A stretch of 19,669 nucleotides of DNA from Acanthaster planci (taxonomy: Eukaryota; Echinodermata; Asteroidea; Valvatida; Acanthasteridae), in NCBI RefSeq assembly GCF_001949145.1, contig NW_019091533.1, forward strand, positions 37,666-57,334, in the 5' to 3' direction. Of this stretch, positions 1-9,701 are shown in pieces. The position numbers and the translations under genes are program-made. The notes beneath the pieces are model-generated. The model was not told the origin of the DNA, did not search any database, and saw nothing but the letters and a program-made list of their open reading frames with translations. The stretch's first letter is position 1; each line of letters opens with the position of its first letter.

Positions 1-445
1 GCGTGTCGTGTAATGCCTTGTAAATGCGTACCGTTCGGTTTGCACAGTTCACAGAGCGCAAAATACATTGTAAAAGGTCCATTCTTCACGCTGGATGTCA
101 AGCCTAGACTGGCAAAACTCTAGGAGCAATGCTTTTGAGCCTTTAACAACGGTGAAAAATCACGTAATCGTCGATCAATCAACAGACTTTAAATTTTAGA
201 CACTCTTCTCACGCGTATCCGGCAACCAAAATGGCCGAACGTAATGACAATTTAAAGGCCAATTTTGTGTTGTTTAATAAGCTGTATTCTATAAATATTC
301 GTTAACACAGTGCCTCTCAAAAAGGATTTAATTAAGGTAACCCTTTCAGCTCATTAATATTCATAGTACTTTTTACCACAAGAGGGCTCACTTAAATGGC
401 GCAAATCCTGCGCATGCGCACAACCGCTTCTCCGTGCCGAAACAG
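1..445. other. Non-coding stretch, no gene seen
   Basis: I see no supported gene here. Both strands are broken by frequent stops and nothing resembles a tRNA. The only distinctive element is the palindrome at 409-420, annotated separately. It lies just before the plexin exon scrap at 446. Confidence 0.5.
409..420. promoter_or_regulatory. NRF-1-like palindrome TGCGCATGCGCA
   Basis: The sequence TGCGCATGCGCA is a perfect 12-base palindrome and fits the known animal NRF-1 consensus (YGCGCAYGCGCR). NRF-1 sites mark many animal promoters. No gene start is visible next to it, so a promoter role is inference only and the match may be chance. Confidence 0.25.
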
Positions 446-542
446 CGGTGGCATTGAGTGTGTACAGACCGTCTGATTATTTTATCTAGCTTCAAAGAAG
501 CAGTACTGGGCAGTACCTAGGATAGAGATATGGATGCATAGT
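446..542 (+). pseudogene. Scrap of the 3' end of the plexin sema exon
   Basis: This stretch lines up with the last part of the plexin exon copies further right. It shares GCATTG, then TGTGTACAG, then CTTCAAAGAAGCAGTACTGG with copy A, and GGAT..AGAGAT..GGATGCATA with copy C. One extra base around 470-480 shifts the frame, and an in-frame stop appears in both possible readings, so it cannot be coding. The insert CTGGGCAGTACCTAG inside it resembles a similar insert in copy C, which suggests it derives from a C-like copy. No splice donor remains. It shows the exon family once extended to the left edge of the window. Confidence 0.6.
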
Positions 543-545
543 TTT

Positions 546-1315
546 TCCCGTGGAAGCTTTCAGGTGACACTGTGGTATATATTGCAGTGTTACTCTACAC
601 GTATGGTACAATGGTGGTGCACTTCTTCAACCATAGTGACGATAGATAGGCCTGTGGTACCTTTGTGTGGATACAGTGATATTGACACTGTAAAGAATTA
701 AAGTGCTGACCCCAGGTTCTTTCAGCCAAAGTAACTAAAGAAACCGTGAAGTTAAGAATGTGAAATTCTTTGTTTGTTTTCTATATTTACACAATAGTAG
801 TGAAGCCCGTCTGTATAGGGAAAACCACACCCTTTTTTCGCCCGTTTCAGGCCCTCTCGACCAATCAGAACGCTGGATTTTGCTGATTGACAGCCTCATT
901 AACATAAAATGAGTAGCCAGTTCCTACCATGTCTAGTAGGGGTGTTCAAATGAGTGAAGGACGCTACATGTGGTGTAATTATTATTCTTTGAGGCAGTGT
1001 TGTACGCGTATCGTATTTTAAAAGAGATTATATGCAATTTCGCATGGGATTGAATGGGTTTATCTTTATTGCAAATTAAGATTATATACCAAAGCATTCA
1101 ACGAGACATTGTTTCTCTCAAAAGAGTACGATAAATTCAATAAGAAGACTAATGAATAAATAGTACAAATATGAAATGCGCACAGATACGAGACAATAAA
1201 AAGGGCAGTTTAAATTTGATTTCGGCATTTGGCAAATCCTAAACGTATGAACGTACCTACAATTTAAAAATGGTACAGTCATTTACCTGAACTACGTGCA
1301 TTTACAACAACCTAT
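546..1315. other. Non-coding stretch with a CCAAT-box inverted pair
   Basis: No open frame here looks like a gene. At 861-889 the heptamer CAATCAG (862-868) is followed 13 bases later by its exact reverse complement CTGATTG (882-888), giving two opposed CCAAT-type motifs. Such pairs occur in promoters and also in SINE/MITE remnants, and no start site or downstream gene supports either. The rest is AT-rich unique-looking sequence. Confidence 0.35.
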
Positions 1316-1317
1316 CT

Positions 1318-1393
1318 CTAACCCAAGCGCAACCCAACTGTCCCCAACATTGACGCTAACCCTAGCCGTCCCTAACCTTAACCCTAGCCGTGC
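1318..1393. repeat. Degenerate telomere-like CTAACCC repeat
   Basis: The stretch repeats imperfect variants of CTAACCC, CTAACCCTAG and CCTAACCTTAACCCTAG. This is the complement of the animal telomere hexamer TTAGGG in degenerate form. Short interstitial arrays like this are common in animal genomes and do not show that the window is near a chromosome end. The units are too irregular for a functional telomere. Confidence 0.6.
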
Positions 1394-2216
1394 GTTTTCT
1401 ATTCGCTAAAAGAAACCACTACCCCCCAAACTTTTTCTTTTTGGGTTTTCTAAACCTCACAAGCCTCGCATTGGCTAATTCATAATACCTATGCCCCATA
1501 CAATCACATTTATCTCACCTTTTTTTCAAAATGCTGAAAGCAATCTTCCCAAACGTTCCCAGAGTACAAAGCTGTGGCTTCACGGAAGCAAAATCCAAGA
1601 ACGTGATACACATCCAGCACTAAAGCTTGGTTTTTATGTGCTGCTCTCCACGCAGAGACTGCTAATGCACTTCGCCTACTGTGAGAATTGCAAGGCTTCT
1701 AAATAAATAGTACTTCAATTGCCAACTAATCGAATTGGTTCCTTCAATTGGTCTCTTTTAAAATTGAAGAGCCCAACAAGAAGAACGTCTCTTGGTATTC
1801 AAATCTCTCTCTATATATATACGCCAGCAGCAGGTCATTTCTAAGACGAACAGTGGCAGTTCAGATTCCATGTCAACGACACCTTGCTTTCATCATTAAT
1901 TTTAGCAAGCAACGTAGTCGTGGTTAGTTCACCCTAAAAGAGATGTGGGCGGGCTTAACGATAACATTTTACCCATCTCAATGTTATTTTTATATCATGG
2001 CACTGCAAGAGATTTAATGGAATTTAAAGTACCTCTTTGCCGCCATTTTGACACCAACGTTACAAGACATACCGTTCAACCAACACGCATTTTTTTCAAA
2101 ATGTTACGTAACAGATGCATTCTCTTTCCATTGTGGTGCTCAACGCATAGGCCTATGGCAGTAGCTTTCAACTTCAAATAACCGGGACAAAACTGCACGG
2201 AACGTCTTGTAACATA
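1394..2216. other. Non-coding stretch, no gene seen
   Basis: Two short open frames (1491-1706 and 1945-2181) encode no recognisable motif and look like chance frames. A short CT/TA microsatellite sits near 1805-1821. Nothing else stands out. Confidence 0.4.
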
Positions 2217-2218
2217 TA

Positions 2219-2478
2219 CAGTGGGGTGCACACAAATTCTTCAAACATTCCTGTGACTAAATTATTTTCAACTTTAACCCCTTCAGAATTTATTCATAAG
2301 TTTTTTAAAGAACTTTTCGATATTTAGAACTGTCATGTATTAGTTGCTTGTCAAGATATCACGACATCTGTACGTATTTAGGAGCTTGGTAATATAGCAT
2401 TCCAAATAACTAAAGAACTCAATTCCTTGGTAACTAAATTATTTGAGACTGAAGTTGTTTAGGAATGTGTGTACACTG
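2219..2478. mobile_element. Tc1/mariner-type MITE, about 260 bp, flanked by TA
   Basis: The left end reads CAGTGGGGTGCACACAAATT and the reverse complement of the right end reads CAGTGTACACACATTCCT. They form imperfect terminal inverted repeats of roughly 25-30 bases. Both ends are flanked directly by TA (2217-2218 and 2479-2480), the target duplication of Tc1/mariner transposons, whose termini typically begin CAGTG. The interior is AT-rich and holds no transposase, so this is a non-autonomous element. A related word occurs outside it: 2627-2652 matches 2441-2466 at about 21 of 26 positions, so a second decayed copy may lie just downstream. Confidence 0.6.
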
Positions 2479-2480
2479 TA

Positions 2481-3280
2481 TTTATTACTTTATTCATTTA
2501 GAAGATTAGATATTCAGAAAGATAGGTTGTTACTTAAGTTACTCTAAAATATATCTGCATTTTGGAGCTTAGTTATAAAGTAAACGGAGTAAATGAATAC
2601 CTACATAACTATCAAATCAGGAATTGATTTAGAACTAAAGTTATTTAGGAATTAACATAAAAGAAATTATAGTCTTTTAGAGATTTAATCCTATGGTTAT
2701 TCACATATGATATTATTAATACTATATATGGAATGCCAGACAAAAACATTAAATTCCAAAGTAAGTAAATCATTTCAGAAATTAGGTATTAGTTTTCTAT
2801 CTATAGTGATGGATCACACTTCATGCCTAATACTGTCTTGGCCAATTGAAGTGAAAGAATTTTTGAAGAAGATTTTCCCGTGAAAATAATTGTCGTACCT
2901 ATTTTTGTGCAGCATTAGTTCCGGTGATTGCTATTATATAAAAGGAAATCCACGCTTGTCATTCCCTCTGGTTTCTTAACAGTAAGAAGAAACAAAATAG
3001 AATTCAACATTGTAATCATTCGTGCAGGTGACTCAGTCTTCAAAGTGATCAGCACATCCGGAATGAATTGTTAACCTCACAAATATCGTCATTGATCAAA
3101 AATAGTCAGCATTACTTGAACCACTTAATGTTTGTCCTGAAGTTAAAACTAGCTGGATCAAAACATAAACCAAGTTTTTATAGTATTCTTTCATTTGAAC
3201 CATTTAGAATAAGTGTGGATGCATAAAGCGAATGCTATCCCGTTATAAGCAAACGTATACAATGAATAAAGGCTCAATTT
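2481..3280. other. AT-rich non-coding stretch before the LINE
   Basis: No gene is visible. The sequence up to about 2800 is AT-rich and shares short words with the neighbouring MITE. A TATA-like motif lies at 2935. The beginning of the LINE may extend into the right end of this stretch, but I recognise no endonuclease motif before 3293. Confidence 0.4.
2935..2965 (+). promoter_or_regulatory. TATA-box-like motif with possible initiator
   Basis: TATATAAAAGG at 2935-2945 is a close match to the eukaryotic TATA consensus. TCATTC at 2959-2964 resembles an arthropod-type initiator, but its spacing of about 26 bases is a little short. The next recognisable coding material is the decayed LINE, so no live gene is seen to use this site. 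In AT-rich DNA such matches often arise by chance. Confidence 0.2.
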
Positions 3281-4091
3281 TATTGGACTTTTTACAGACC
3301 ACCCAGCAGTGGGACCGAGGTCATCGATGAGCTTTGCAAGTCTTTGCATTACTAAATAAGAACGGGACTAAACTTTAAAAAATTTACCCTCACAGGAGAT
3401 TTCAATAATAATACCCAATTTGCATTGGGATGACTGCTAACCAGTCCCCATAGACAATTCCAAATTGTTGCTCAACGCACCTTTTTATTTCAACGTATTG
3501 ATGAGCCTACTAGAAGATCCGACACATATTTGAGATCTTCTATTTTCCACCGAACCTTCTATTGTCTCTAATGTTGATGTTATTCCAGGCAAAAGTGATC
3601 ACGACGCCATTATTTTTAAATGTAACTGTTCAATTAATACAGTTCCCCGGGGAAAAGAGAACGGTTTGTGTTTTTTTCCAAACCTGATTTCAGTAAATTT
3701 ACAAGTGACTTAGAAAAGGCAGGTACAAACCTAATTGATGTAGTACGTGATGATGATATATAAAAACTCCTGGTGATCTTGGAAACACTTATTACTGGAT
3801 ATTGCAGATTCCAGCATTCCACACAAGATGTTAGGTGGCACCCGTAAACCCTCTCCTTGGATTACATGTAAGATTATATTACTGATCAGAGAACGCGATA
3901 GATGCTTTAAAATCGCCAAGCGTTCGAATCAGACTCATCACTGGGAAAAATAAAAAAAAACTCAGTCAAGAAGTTCAATGCAATATCAAGAAAATTCAAA
4001 ATGATTACATTAGAAACATTGCAAGAAACACTGATAATAACCCTACGGGATTTTGGAACTATGTCAGGGCCCGCAGAAGTAATAACTTGTA
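3281..4091 (+). pseudogene. LINE endonuclease domain remnant
   Basis: This is the APE-type endonuclease that nicks target DNA in LINE transposition, now broken. YRPPSSGTEVIDEL is readable at 3293-3334, followed by an in-frame TAA. GDFN lies at 3395-3406 and the conserved SDHDA motif at 3594-3608. Further on, the linker can be read as FKIAKRSNQTHHWEK, then in another frame as QNDYIRNIARNTDNNPTGFW (about 3990-4060). Several frame changes and stops separate the pieces. The order of motifs is as in jockey/CR1-group elements. Confidence 0.75.
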
Positions 4092-4125
4092 GGTGAATTG
4101 CTTAAACGTTGATAGGGAAAGCAAA

Positions 4126-5085
4126 ACTGACCCAGAAAAGATGGCAGAAGAATTAAATAATCAATTCGCCTCTGTTTTTAATGACCAATCCAGTTCTGAT
4201 ACGCCTCAGCTAGATACTAAACCTGACATTGAAACTCTGAAATAATCGATTGTACTTCACTCTAGGTTTTAAGAATTACTACAAGATATCGCGGTCAGTA
4301 AATCGCAAGGCCCTGATGAAATCCCTGAGAGAGTTCTGAAGGAGGAAGCTAAATACCTTGCTCCTACTCTGGCCAAGTTATTTAATGCTTCCCTTAGAAA
4401 AAGGGGGGTGCCTATCGATTGGAAGCGAGCAAACATTGTCCCGCTATTTAAGAAGGGCAAACATATAATGATGCCAGCAATTACAGGCCAATTTCACGAA
4501 CTTCTATTGTAAGCAAGATCCAGGAGAAAATTGTTTTTCATCGTGGTCCAGTACAACATCCGGCGTACCCCGAAGGTACCATTCTTGGTTCAATATTTTA
4601 TATCCGTTATATCAACGAAATTTATCTAAACTCCAGTCAACACTCCGTCTCTATGCGGACGACTGTATTCTTTACAGGCCCACCCGCACTCAAAACAATT
4701 GTGACATATTGGTCCGAGTGTTGGAAACTCAATTTTAATATTGATAAATGTGAACTATTGAAGATTTCTCGAAAACACACAAACATAAACTACAAGTTTC
4801 GCGTCGAAGGGCGTTAACTGCTGAACACAACCACTGGAAAGTACTTCGGTGTCACTATTGACAATAAACTTAGCTTGCAAGGTCAATGTAAAGAAATTAA
4901 CGTGAGGTGCACCAAAATCACGGTGTTAATTAAGAGAACCCTGTTAAACTGCTCTTGTAACGTCTTCAAAAGATTGTATATTTCCTTGATTAGGCCCTGG
5001 GCAGACTACTGTTGCACAGCTTGGGACCCATAGACGTAGCTATTCGGACATCATCGAACGTATCCAAAATCAATGCGTCAGATGT
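4126..5085 (+). pseudogene. LINE reverse transcriptase remnant with YADD
   Basis: Recognisable reverse-transcriptase blocks appear in order: EELNNQFASVF (from about 4147), SKSQGPDEIP (4297-4326), DWKRANIVPLFKKG (about 4417-4458), YRPIS (4482-4496), PEGTILGSIFYIRYINEI (about 4567-4623), LRLYADDCILY with the catalytic YADD at 4652-4663, then KCELLKISRK and KYFGVTIDNKLSL. YADD would bind the catalytic metal ions in an active enzyme. The copy is dead: TAA interrupts after TLK near 4243, other stops and frameshifts follow, and a segment between YRPIS and the PEGT block is lost. Confidence 0.85.
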
Positions 5086-5515
5086 ATGTACAGTGATTGG
5101 GACTCGAGCTGTGATTCATTGCTCTCTCTACTTAGCTGGACTAGTCTTCAAATAAGGAGAAAATTCTTCAGTCTTGTGCTTTGCTATAAAATCATGAATA
5201 ACACTATTAATGTCAATGCTATTAATAAGTTTGTTCCAGCTTCACCAATCGGCCGAAATAGTCATAGCTTAAAATTAACTATTCGTTTTGCTATAACTGA
5301 TTGTCTCAAATATTCTTATTTTGTCAAGACAGCTAGGGAATGGAATAACCCTCCCCACACGGTCATTGATAGTCCCTCTCTATCTTTCAATCGTCACTCC
5401 AGTCTAATCTTATCGTGTAACTGTTTATTTCTTTGTTTTGTTTTATTTTTAAGTTTTGTACGACGCATTTTATGTGCTTTCTCATACTGTTTTTGGTTTT
5501 GTGCTTACATTTAGC
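5086..5515 (+). pseudogene. LINE C-terminal region
   Basis: This is the longest open stretch of the LINE. It begins inside the element, at SDWDSSCDSLL, so its first ATG is not a true start. It reads through LLSWTSLQIRRKFFSLVLCYKI, then RNSHSLKLTIRFA, CLKYSYFVKTAREWNNPP and DSPSLSFNRH. This pattern (a two-part LGW..L..RR helix region, then YSFFPRT..WN.LP, then PSL..F) is the known C-terminal signature of CR1/L2-type polyproteins. The tail after about residue 115 is hydrophobic and probably reads into the 3' untranslated region after a frameshift. Confidence 0.75.
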
Positions 5516-6072
5516 ATGTTTTAAGACTTTTTATTTTTTTCCTGCAGCCGTTTTCAGTTACGTGTAATTGGTCCATTTCTCGTTGTCGTTAATCGTTACT
5601 GTTTTAATCTTTTGTCTATTTTATTGGTCTATATTTTAGTCGTGGTTTTATATGTGTCTGTGCTAACTCCTTTGCCTATAAGGATGCAACAGTATTTTTC
5701 TTCTTGTTTTGCATAGTTTTATTTGGCATTCATTTGTCTTACTTCTTCACCGCTGAGTGCCGACTCTTAAGCAAATCTTGACCTTCGGAAATTTGAAAAG
5801 CAGGTGGGTCACCACGTACAGATACATCGCCCTACAGATAGGTTGATGGATATCTATTATATGTAATATTCGTGCCGAATTTTACATCAGAATAGATGTT
5901 TAAGGCTTTTCAAAAATTCCTTTCTGAGTGCTGGTAGTGTTTCACGCACGAGTGGCATTATGGTAAGGGAATACCTTTGATCTGATGTTTAACCCTCAAT
6001 TAATTACGATATACGAGAATGGACACTGCTTATAGCCCCGGCCAAAGAAGATGGACATCATTGGCATCCAAT
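5516..6072. other. Probable LINE 3' UTR and non-coding DNA
   Basis: The first 200-300 bases are T-rich on the plus strand and probably continue the 3' untranslated region of the LINE, but no poly-A tail or end repeat marks its limit. From about 5800 the sequence is ordinary non-coding DNA. No gene is supported. Confidence 0.4.
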
Positions 6073-6719
6073 TCCTGGTAATTTAGATAATTTGATATAC
6101 ATTATCGTAAGGAAATCACTGTCCTGGATCAATTAACTTTAAACCTGCAATAAGGAAGCCAAATTTCATGTAATTTACTGCTTATTTATTTTCTTTAACT
6201 GTCAGACAGTTATTCGTCATCAACCCCGTCGACTGTCTTTTTTTTCTTATAATGCCCTTGATGCACCCGAATAAAATTTGTACATCTGTAACATTTGTAC
6301 GATTTTCCCTTGAAGCTCTAGACATCCACGGTAGATCACTGTATTGTTTAGGTTCAATTATTATTTTGTAAGAAAACCAGCCTAATATAAAATTATAGGC
6401 ATTTCTACCCGGAGACGATAATCTTAAAAGTGCACAACGTACAGTTTACGCATGTGCATAAGTTCAGGTTCTGTTTGTTTGCTGCACGCTGTCCACTGAA
6501 CTACAGTGTCCTAACACAACATGATCGGTCGTAAGTAAAGAACTATGTACCCATGCTTTTGTACCTTTTTGTACCTTTTTGTACCCGTACACTTCCGTAG
6601 GGGTAACATTCAAAGAAAAGTTTGTCAAATACTGCTCACTTGATCTTCAAGCACTATATTGTAGCAGCTGTGAGGCAAGCCAGTGCAGCCAAATCATTTC
6701 CTCTTACAAGATGATTCTA
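6073..6719 (+). repeat. Duplicated upstream flank of the plexin exon, copy 1
   Basis: This stretch is a diverged direct copy of 15576-16245, the DNA just upstream of plexin exon copy C. Shared words include GTAAGAAAACCAGCCTAAT, AAAATTATAGGCATTTC, AAGTTCAGGTTCTGTTTG, GCAGCTGTGAGGCAAGCCAG and AAATCATTTCCTCTTACA. Indels separate them, for example an extra segment of roughly 40 bases near 15780-15825 in the other copy. The acceptor-like CTCTTACAG of copy C is CTCTTACAAG here. Homology stops at 6719, where a transposon-like end begins, so the plexin exon that should follow is absent in this orientation. Confidence 0.8.
6558..6587. repeat. Short tandem repeat of GTACCTTTTT
   Basis: The decamer GTACCTTTTT occurs twice head to tail with partial units on either side (TTTTGTACC three times). 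The homologous spot in the other flank copy (about 16090-16105) has a single TTTTTGTACC unit, so the expansion happened after duplication. Confidence 0.6.
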
Positions 6720-6722
6720 CAG

Positions 6723-7204
6723 GGTGTCCACATAAAAAGTATACCGAGATAAAAATTACTGTAATAGCAAAACTACTCTATATATGGGAAAGAGAAATAT
6801 ATCTCTACAAAGGGAAGAATGCCCTCTTTGCAATGGTATACAGCTTGTGATGTTATTGACACAGATGAATGAATAAACTAGGCCGGTCCCAACGCACTCG
6901 TCCCTAGGTGCTCAGGGACTCTCCGGAACGTGCCGTCCGATGCGCCGCACCTCGAGGAGGGCGCCCTCGCCTTCGTCGGAGGGGCGCTGCGTCACAGTAT
7001 TAACGGAGAGATCATAAATATCTAATTTTTGCCTCCAAAATATGTTTCACCACGTAAAACCTCATTCAGGATCCTTCTTTTGCTCCCACTTGGAAGATCG
7101 GAAAGAATGGGAGATTCAGTCCATGTTATTTGAATGACAAGCGGACCCATCAAATGTATACACAATGCTACATGTAATTTTTATTGGAACAGCGCAAACA
7201 TTTT
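6723..7204. other. Insertion-like stretch with GC-rich palindromic patch
   Basis: No gene is visible. At the left edge, TACAGGGTGTCCACATAAAA looks like the end of a DNA transposon beside a TA. At 6885-7000 the base composition changes abruptly to GC-rich. That patch contains the perfect palindrome GAGGGCGCCCTC (6957-6968), and GCGCCCTC (6961-6968) can pair with GAGGGGCGC (6979-6987) with one bulged base, giving a 10-base loop. The rest is unremarkable. Confidence 0.45.
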
Positions 7205-7210
7205 TCTTAC

Positions 7211-7665
7211 CGGAAAATTGCTGCAGAATGATCCTTGCAAATGGCCTACAGAATACGAATCTCCAGCCTGAATACAGCCCCGTACTGCCTCTCTGAAGCC
7301 AGCCAAGATATCAGTCATCCTGTACAAACAATGCTAAGCGATCGGTAGGTACATCACTGGTGCCCAGAGCACCTTGGTTCTTGACAAACACAGCATACAA
7401 CACATGCTCGTCTGCATGGAGGCCCGATGATGCCACTAGATCAGGTCCCGCTGGTCCAAAGTGAGCTGCTTGCAGCAAACTATATCCGATCCATGGTGTA
7501 TGCATCGAGATTTGGGCCTGTTTGACAAACTCTATTAATCTTGGATACATATTGAGCAGCATTTAGATCCTCTTTCTTGCAGGCAATGAAATATGTGAAT
7601 CCATAGTATTCAAACGCAGGAACATATTCAATTAACCCACCAAGCCCCTCAACGACACACGCACC
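7211..7665 (-). pseudogene. Inverted 3' half of the plexin sema exon, frameshifted
   Basis: Read on the minus strand, this is the second half of the plexin exon. VPAFEYYGFTYFIACKKEDL and YVSKINRVCQTGPNLDAYT are followed by an internal deletion of about 25-30 bases. GYSLLQAAHFGPAGPDLVAS through DVPTDRLALFV then runs to a second frameshift (two bases lost in a TGTGTG run), and YRMTDILAGFREAVRGCIQ continues to GSFCSNFP. The exon ends at a canonical donor, CCG|GTAAGA (donor bases 7205-7210 on the plus strand). The first half of the exon, with signal peptide and VGAVNWLY motif, is missing: homology fades near 7665. The two frameshifts make it a pseudogene. It is the only copy in this orientation, so a local inversion or inverted duplication took place. 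Confidence 0.85.
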
Positions 7666-9079
7666 ACTCGGGACTAGCCACAATAACCACCCAACGTACG
7701 AGGGTCTTACTGTGCCTGTATGGCCGCTCAGTTGCTCTGCTCAAACCACAGTTCAGGGTTTTTGAAGCAGGATGGAACCCAATACAAGGTTCCCGTGTAA
7801 CGCGTTCCGTTGCGCCTTGTAAAGCCTTCGCGCTGCTGTGACCATTTCCGCGTACGCACCCATGTGACCAAGCAGTGACTTTCGCTGCCCTATCGTACTA
7901 CGTACAAGGGGGAGCCTGTGCGCCGCTCTTGCTTGACACACAGTTTTGCGCGCCTAACATCTGACTCTGTTACTGGGCAGAGCGCCATCTATAATTTCCG
8001 CTGTGTGCTATGCCTAGCACCCTCAATAGCGTCACAATACTACACTTTTTGGCTCCTTTCTTGGCGAGGGGATGACCCCCTTTCCTCTCAGATTCACCCT
8101 CACTTTTATTTTTTAATTTATTTAGTTTATTTAGTCATTTATATGTACTTGGTCAATTAAGGTCTATACGGTGTCAAGTTTTCTTATACGATCACATTAG
8201 CTAATCGTTCATGTTTGGTTGCAAGGAGATTTCAGGGGTATAACCTCTCGCTGTAATACAGGAGAAGGGGTTTTCTCAACTTTTTGACCTATGCCGGATG
8301 TAACATTCACAAACAGACACATAAAAAATAGGGAGTATTTCTGCACCGAAAATTTACCTGTATTCCTTCATCCAGACGGGAACGTTGCCACACCTGAAAC
8401 GGTCAGTTTTAAGTGGTTGGTGATCGGCTCGCTTGAGGCATATACATATGCCATAACATTCGCCCGAAAAGAACTTAAGTATAATGAACTGTTGGTAATT
8501 TTTAGTTTTTCAAAAATTGCCATTTTTTAAAATTAATAATGAATGGGACAAAAAATGCTTGGCCAAGTAATGGAGAAGTGGTTATATCGTAATGTCCCCA
8601 GCCTGCAATCGCTCATTGCGTTCTTCGCCAAATTAAACATAGCACGAGCCGCACCAATATGCAATTTTGAAACTATTTCAAGTGATTTGACATCACCTTT
8701 GTTAGGGCAAAGGTACTGCGAGGCACTAGCAATAGGCGTGCTTTTGGGACGAAAAACAATATAAACGTCCAAATTCAGCATTTCTCTTATTATTTTGGAC
8801 AACAAATTATTTTGTCTCATGACTGATAAATACTTAAAATATAACTAATGGAAATACTTGTTTTCCTAACCAGCAACCGAAACAATAATGCTCTATGAAA
8901 ATATACCTCTTGATCTGACTTCTTATAACTTAAAGTATTTTTAGAGAAGTTATTAAAATTAAATGGCAAATCTCTTTTCGCCATTCCCTACCATTTCCTT
9001 TTTGTCAAAAATAAACAGAAATTCACTGAAACGTTCCACCCTGAAACAAAAATCCCTACATGACACCACAAGGTTTACA
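7666..9079. other. Long stretch with no recognised gene
   Basis: Short open frames occur on both strands, the longest being 8533-8820 on the minus strand (95 codons) overlapping a frame on the plus strand. None contains a motif I recognise. The region 8100-8160 is T-rich with repeated TTTAGTTTATT words. No splice-bounded exon, RNA gene or transposon end could be supported. Confidence 0.4.
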
Positions 9080-9330
9080 TAAATTTACAAGCTGAGGTAT
9101 CGTACTTGCCGCCATATGCACTTCAACAACAGTATCCTTACAAAACATGACCGTTCGTCCGTGAAGAACCCGTTTTACCTCGACAAGTCTTTCGTGTAGC
9201 GTAGCACGCTTCTGTAATCGGACATCATTCGATGAACAATATTTTCTGTGGATGGTTGGTTGCTTGAGCTCATATTGCGGCCCAGTGGTAAGGTCATGCC
9301 GCAATACATTTTCTTTTCACAGAGATCCTG
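9080..9330 (+). repeat. Diverged upstream flank of the plexin exon, copy 2
   Basis: This is a weaker relative of the flanks at 6073-6719 and 15576-16245. The clearest block is at about 9115-9170, where AACAACAGTATC, TTACAAAACATG and GTGAAGAAC match CAACAGTATC, TTTACAAAACATG and CGTAAAGAAC near 16028-16072. Further right, GCGGCCCAGTGGTAAGGTCATGCC and TTTTCTTTTCACAG line up with the GCCAGTG and TTTCCTCTTACAG words before copy C. It lies upstream of plexin copy A, in the same relative place as the flank of copy C, which supports duplication of exon and flank together. Confidence 0.5.
9305..9322 (+). promoter_or_regulatory. Splice-acceptor-like site upstream of copy A
   Basis: TACATTTTCTTTTCACAG is a pyrimidine tract ending in CAG, a good acceptor by eye. 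It corresponds in position to the acceptor-like TTTCCTCTTACAG upstream of copy C. Plexin genes commonly have a non-coding exon before the large first coding exon, so an acceptor here would fit. The following 380 bases to the ATG would be 5' untranslated. Use of the site is inference. Confidence 0.35.
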
Positions 9331-9701
9331 AATCAAATCAAAGCATCGACTACTCCGTTTTCGTTATGAATACAACTATTTTCGTCGGTGACTGTCAGAA
9401 TAAACAGTGTGCTCCAACCAGTATGCTACTACACTTGACAGGAATATCGCCGGTCATATTGTGCATCGCGTGGGAGTGAACACTTAGCAGCCATTACAGT
9501 CGGTGCCGCAGTATCTGCTGATCAGTGAGAGAATCAGCTACTCTGTATAGCAATCAGCGTGAGTCTTCAAAGGGATTGAATAATGACAAAAGAACTCTGC
9601 TGAAGCGGATGACAAATGCATGAGTATTAGTATTTTAATGCAATTTTGTTGTGCACAAATAGCTACTCCTTAATTTGTGCCCAGCACAAGCCTAGAAAAA
9701 C

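Larger units (their letters stand above)
3281..5515 (+). mobile_element. Decayed non-LTR retrotransposon (CR1/L2-like LINE)
   Basis: This is a degenerate LINE of the jockey/CR1/L2 group. In order it keeps an apurinic-type endonuclease region (YRPPSSG, GDFN, SDHDA), a linker, reverse-transcriptase motifs (SKSQGPDEIP, FKKG, YRPIS, PEGTILGS, YADD, YFGVTIDNKLSL) and the C-terminal region typical of these proteins. The reading shifts between all three plus-strand frames and contains stops, so no functional protein can be made. About 65 bases separate YRPIS from PEGT, where an intact element has far more, so an internal piece is missing. The 5' end is truncated: no ORF1 is visible. I see no clear target-site duplication. 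Clade assignment is from motif style only. Confidence 0.85.

Noticed and set aside
1318-1393. Chromosome-end telomere
   Set aside because: The hexamers are irregular and embedded in ordinary sequence on both sides, so this is an interstitial degenerate repeat.
1945-2181. 78-codon open frame on the plus strand
   Set aside because: Its opening codon is not ATG in the DNA, no family is recognisable, and it abuts a MITE. Treated as chance.
3919-3932. GTTCGAATC resembling a tRNA B box
   Set aside because: It lies inside the LINE linker reading frame (KRSNQTHHWEK), has no A box at the right distance and no cloverleaf arms.
8533-8820. 95-codon minus-strand frame overlapping a plus-strand frame
   Set aside because: Neither translation has a motif I recognise. 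Two overlapping opposite frames of similar length fit chance better than a gene.
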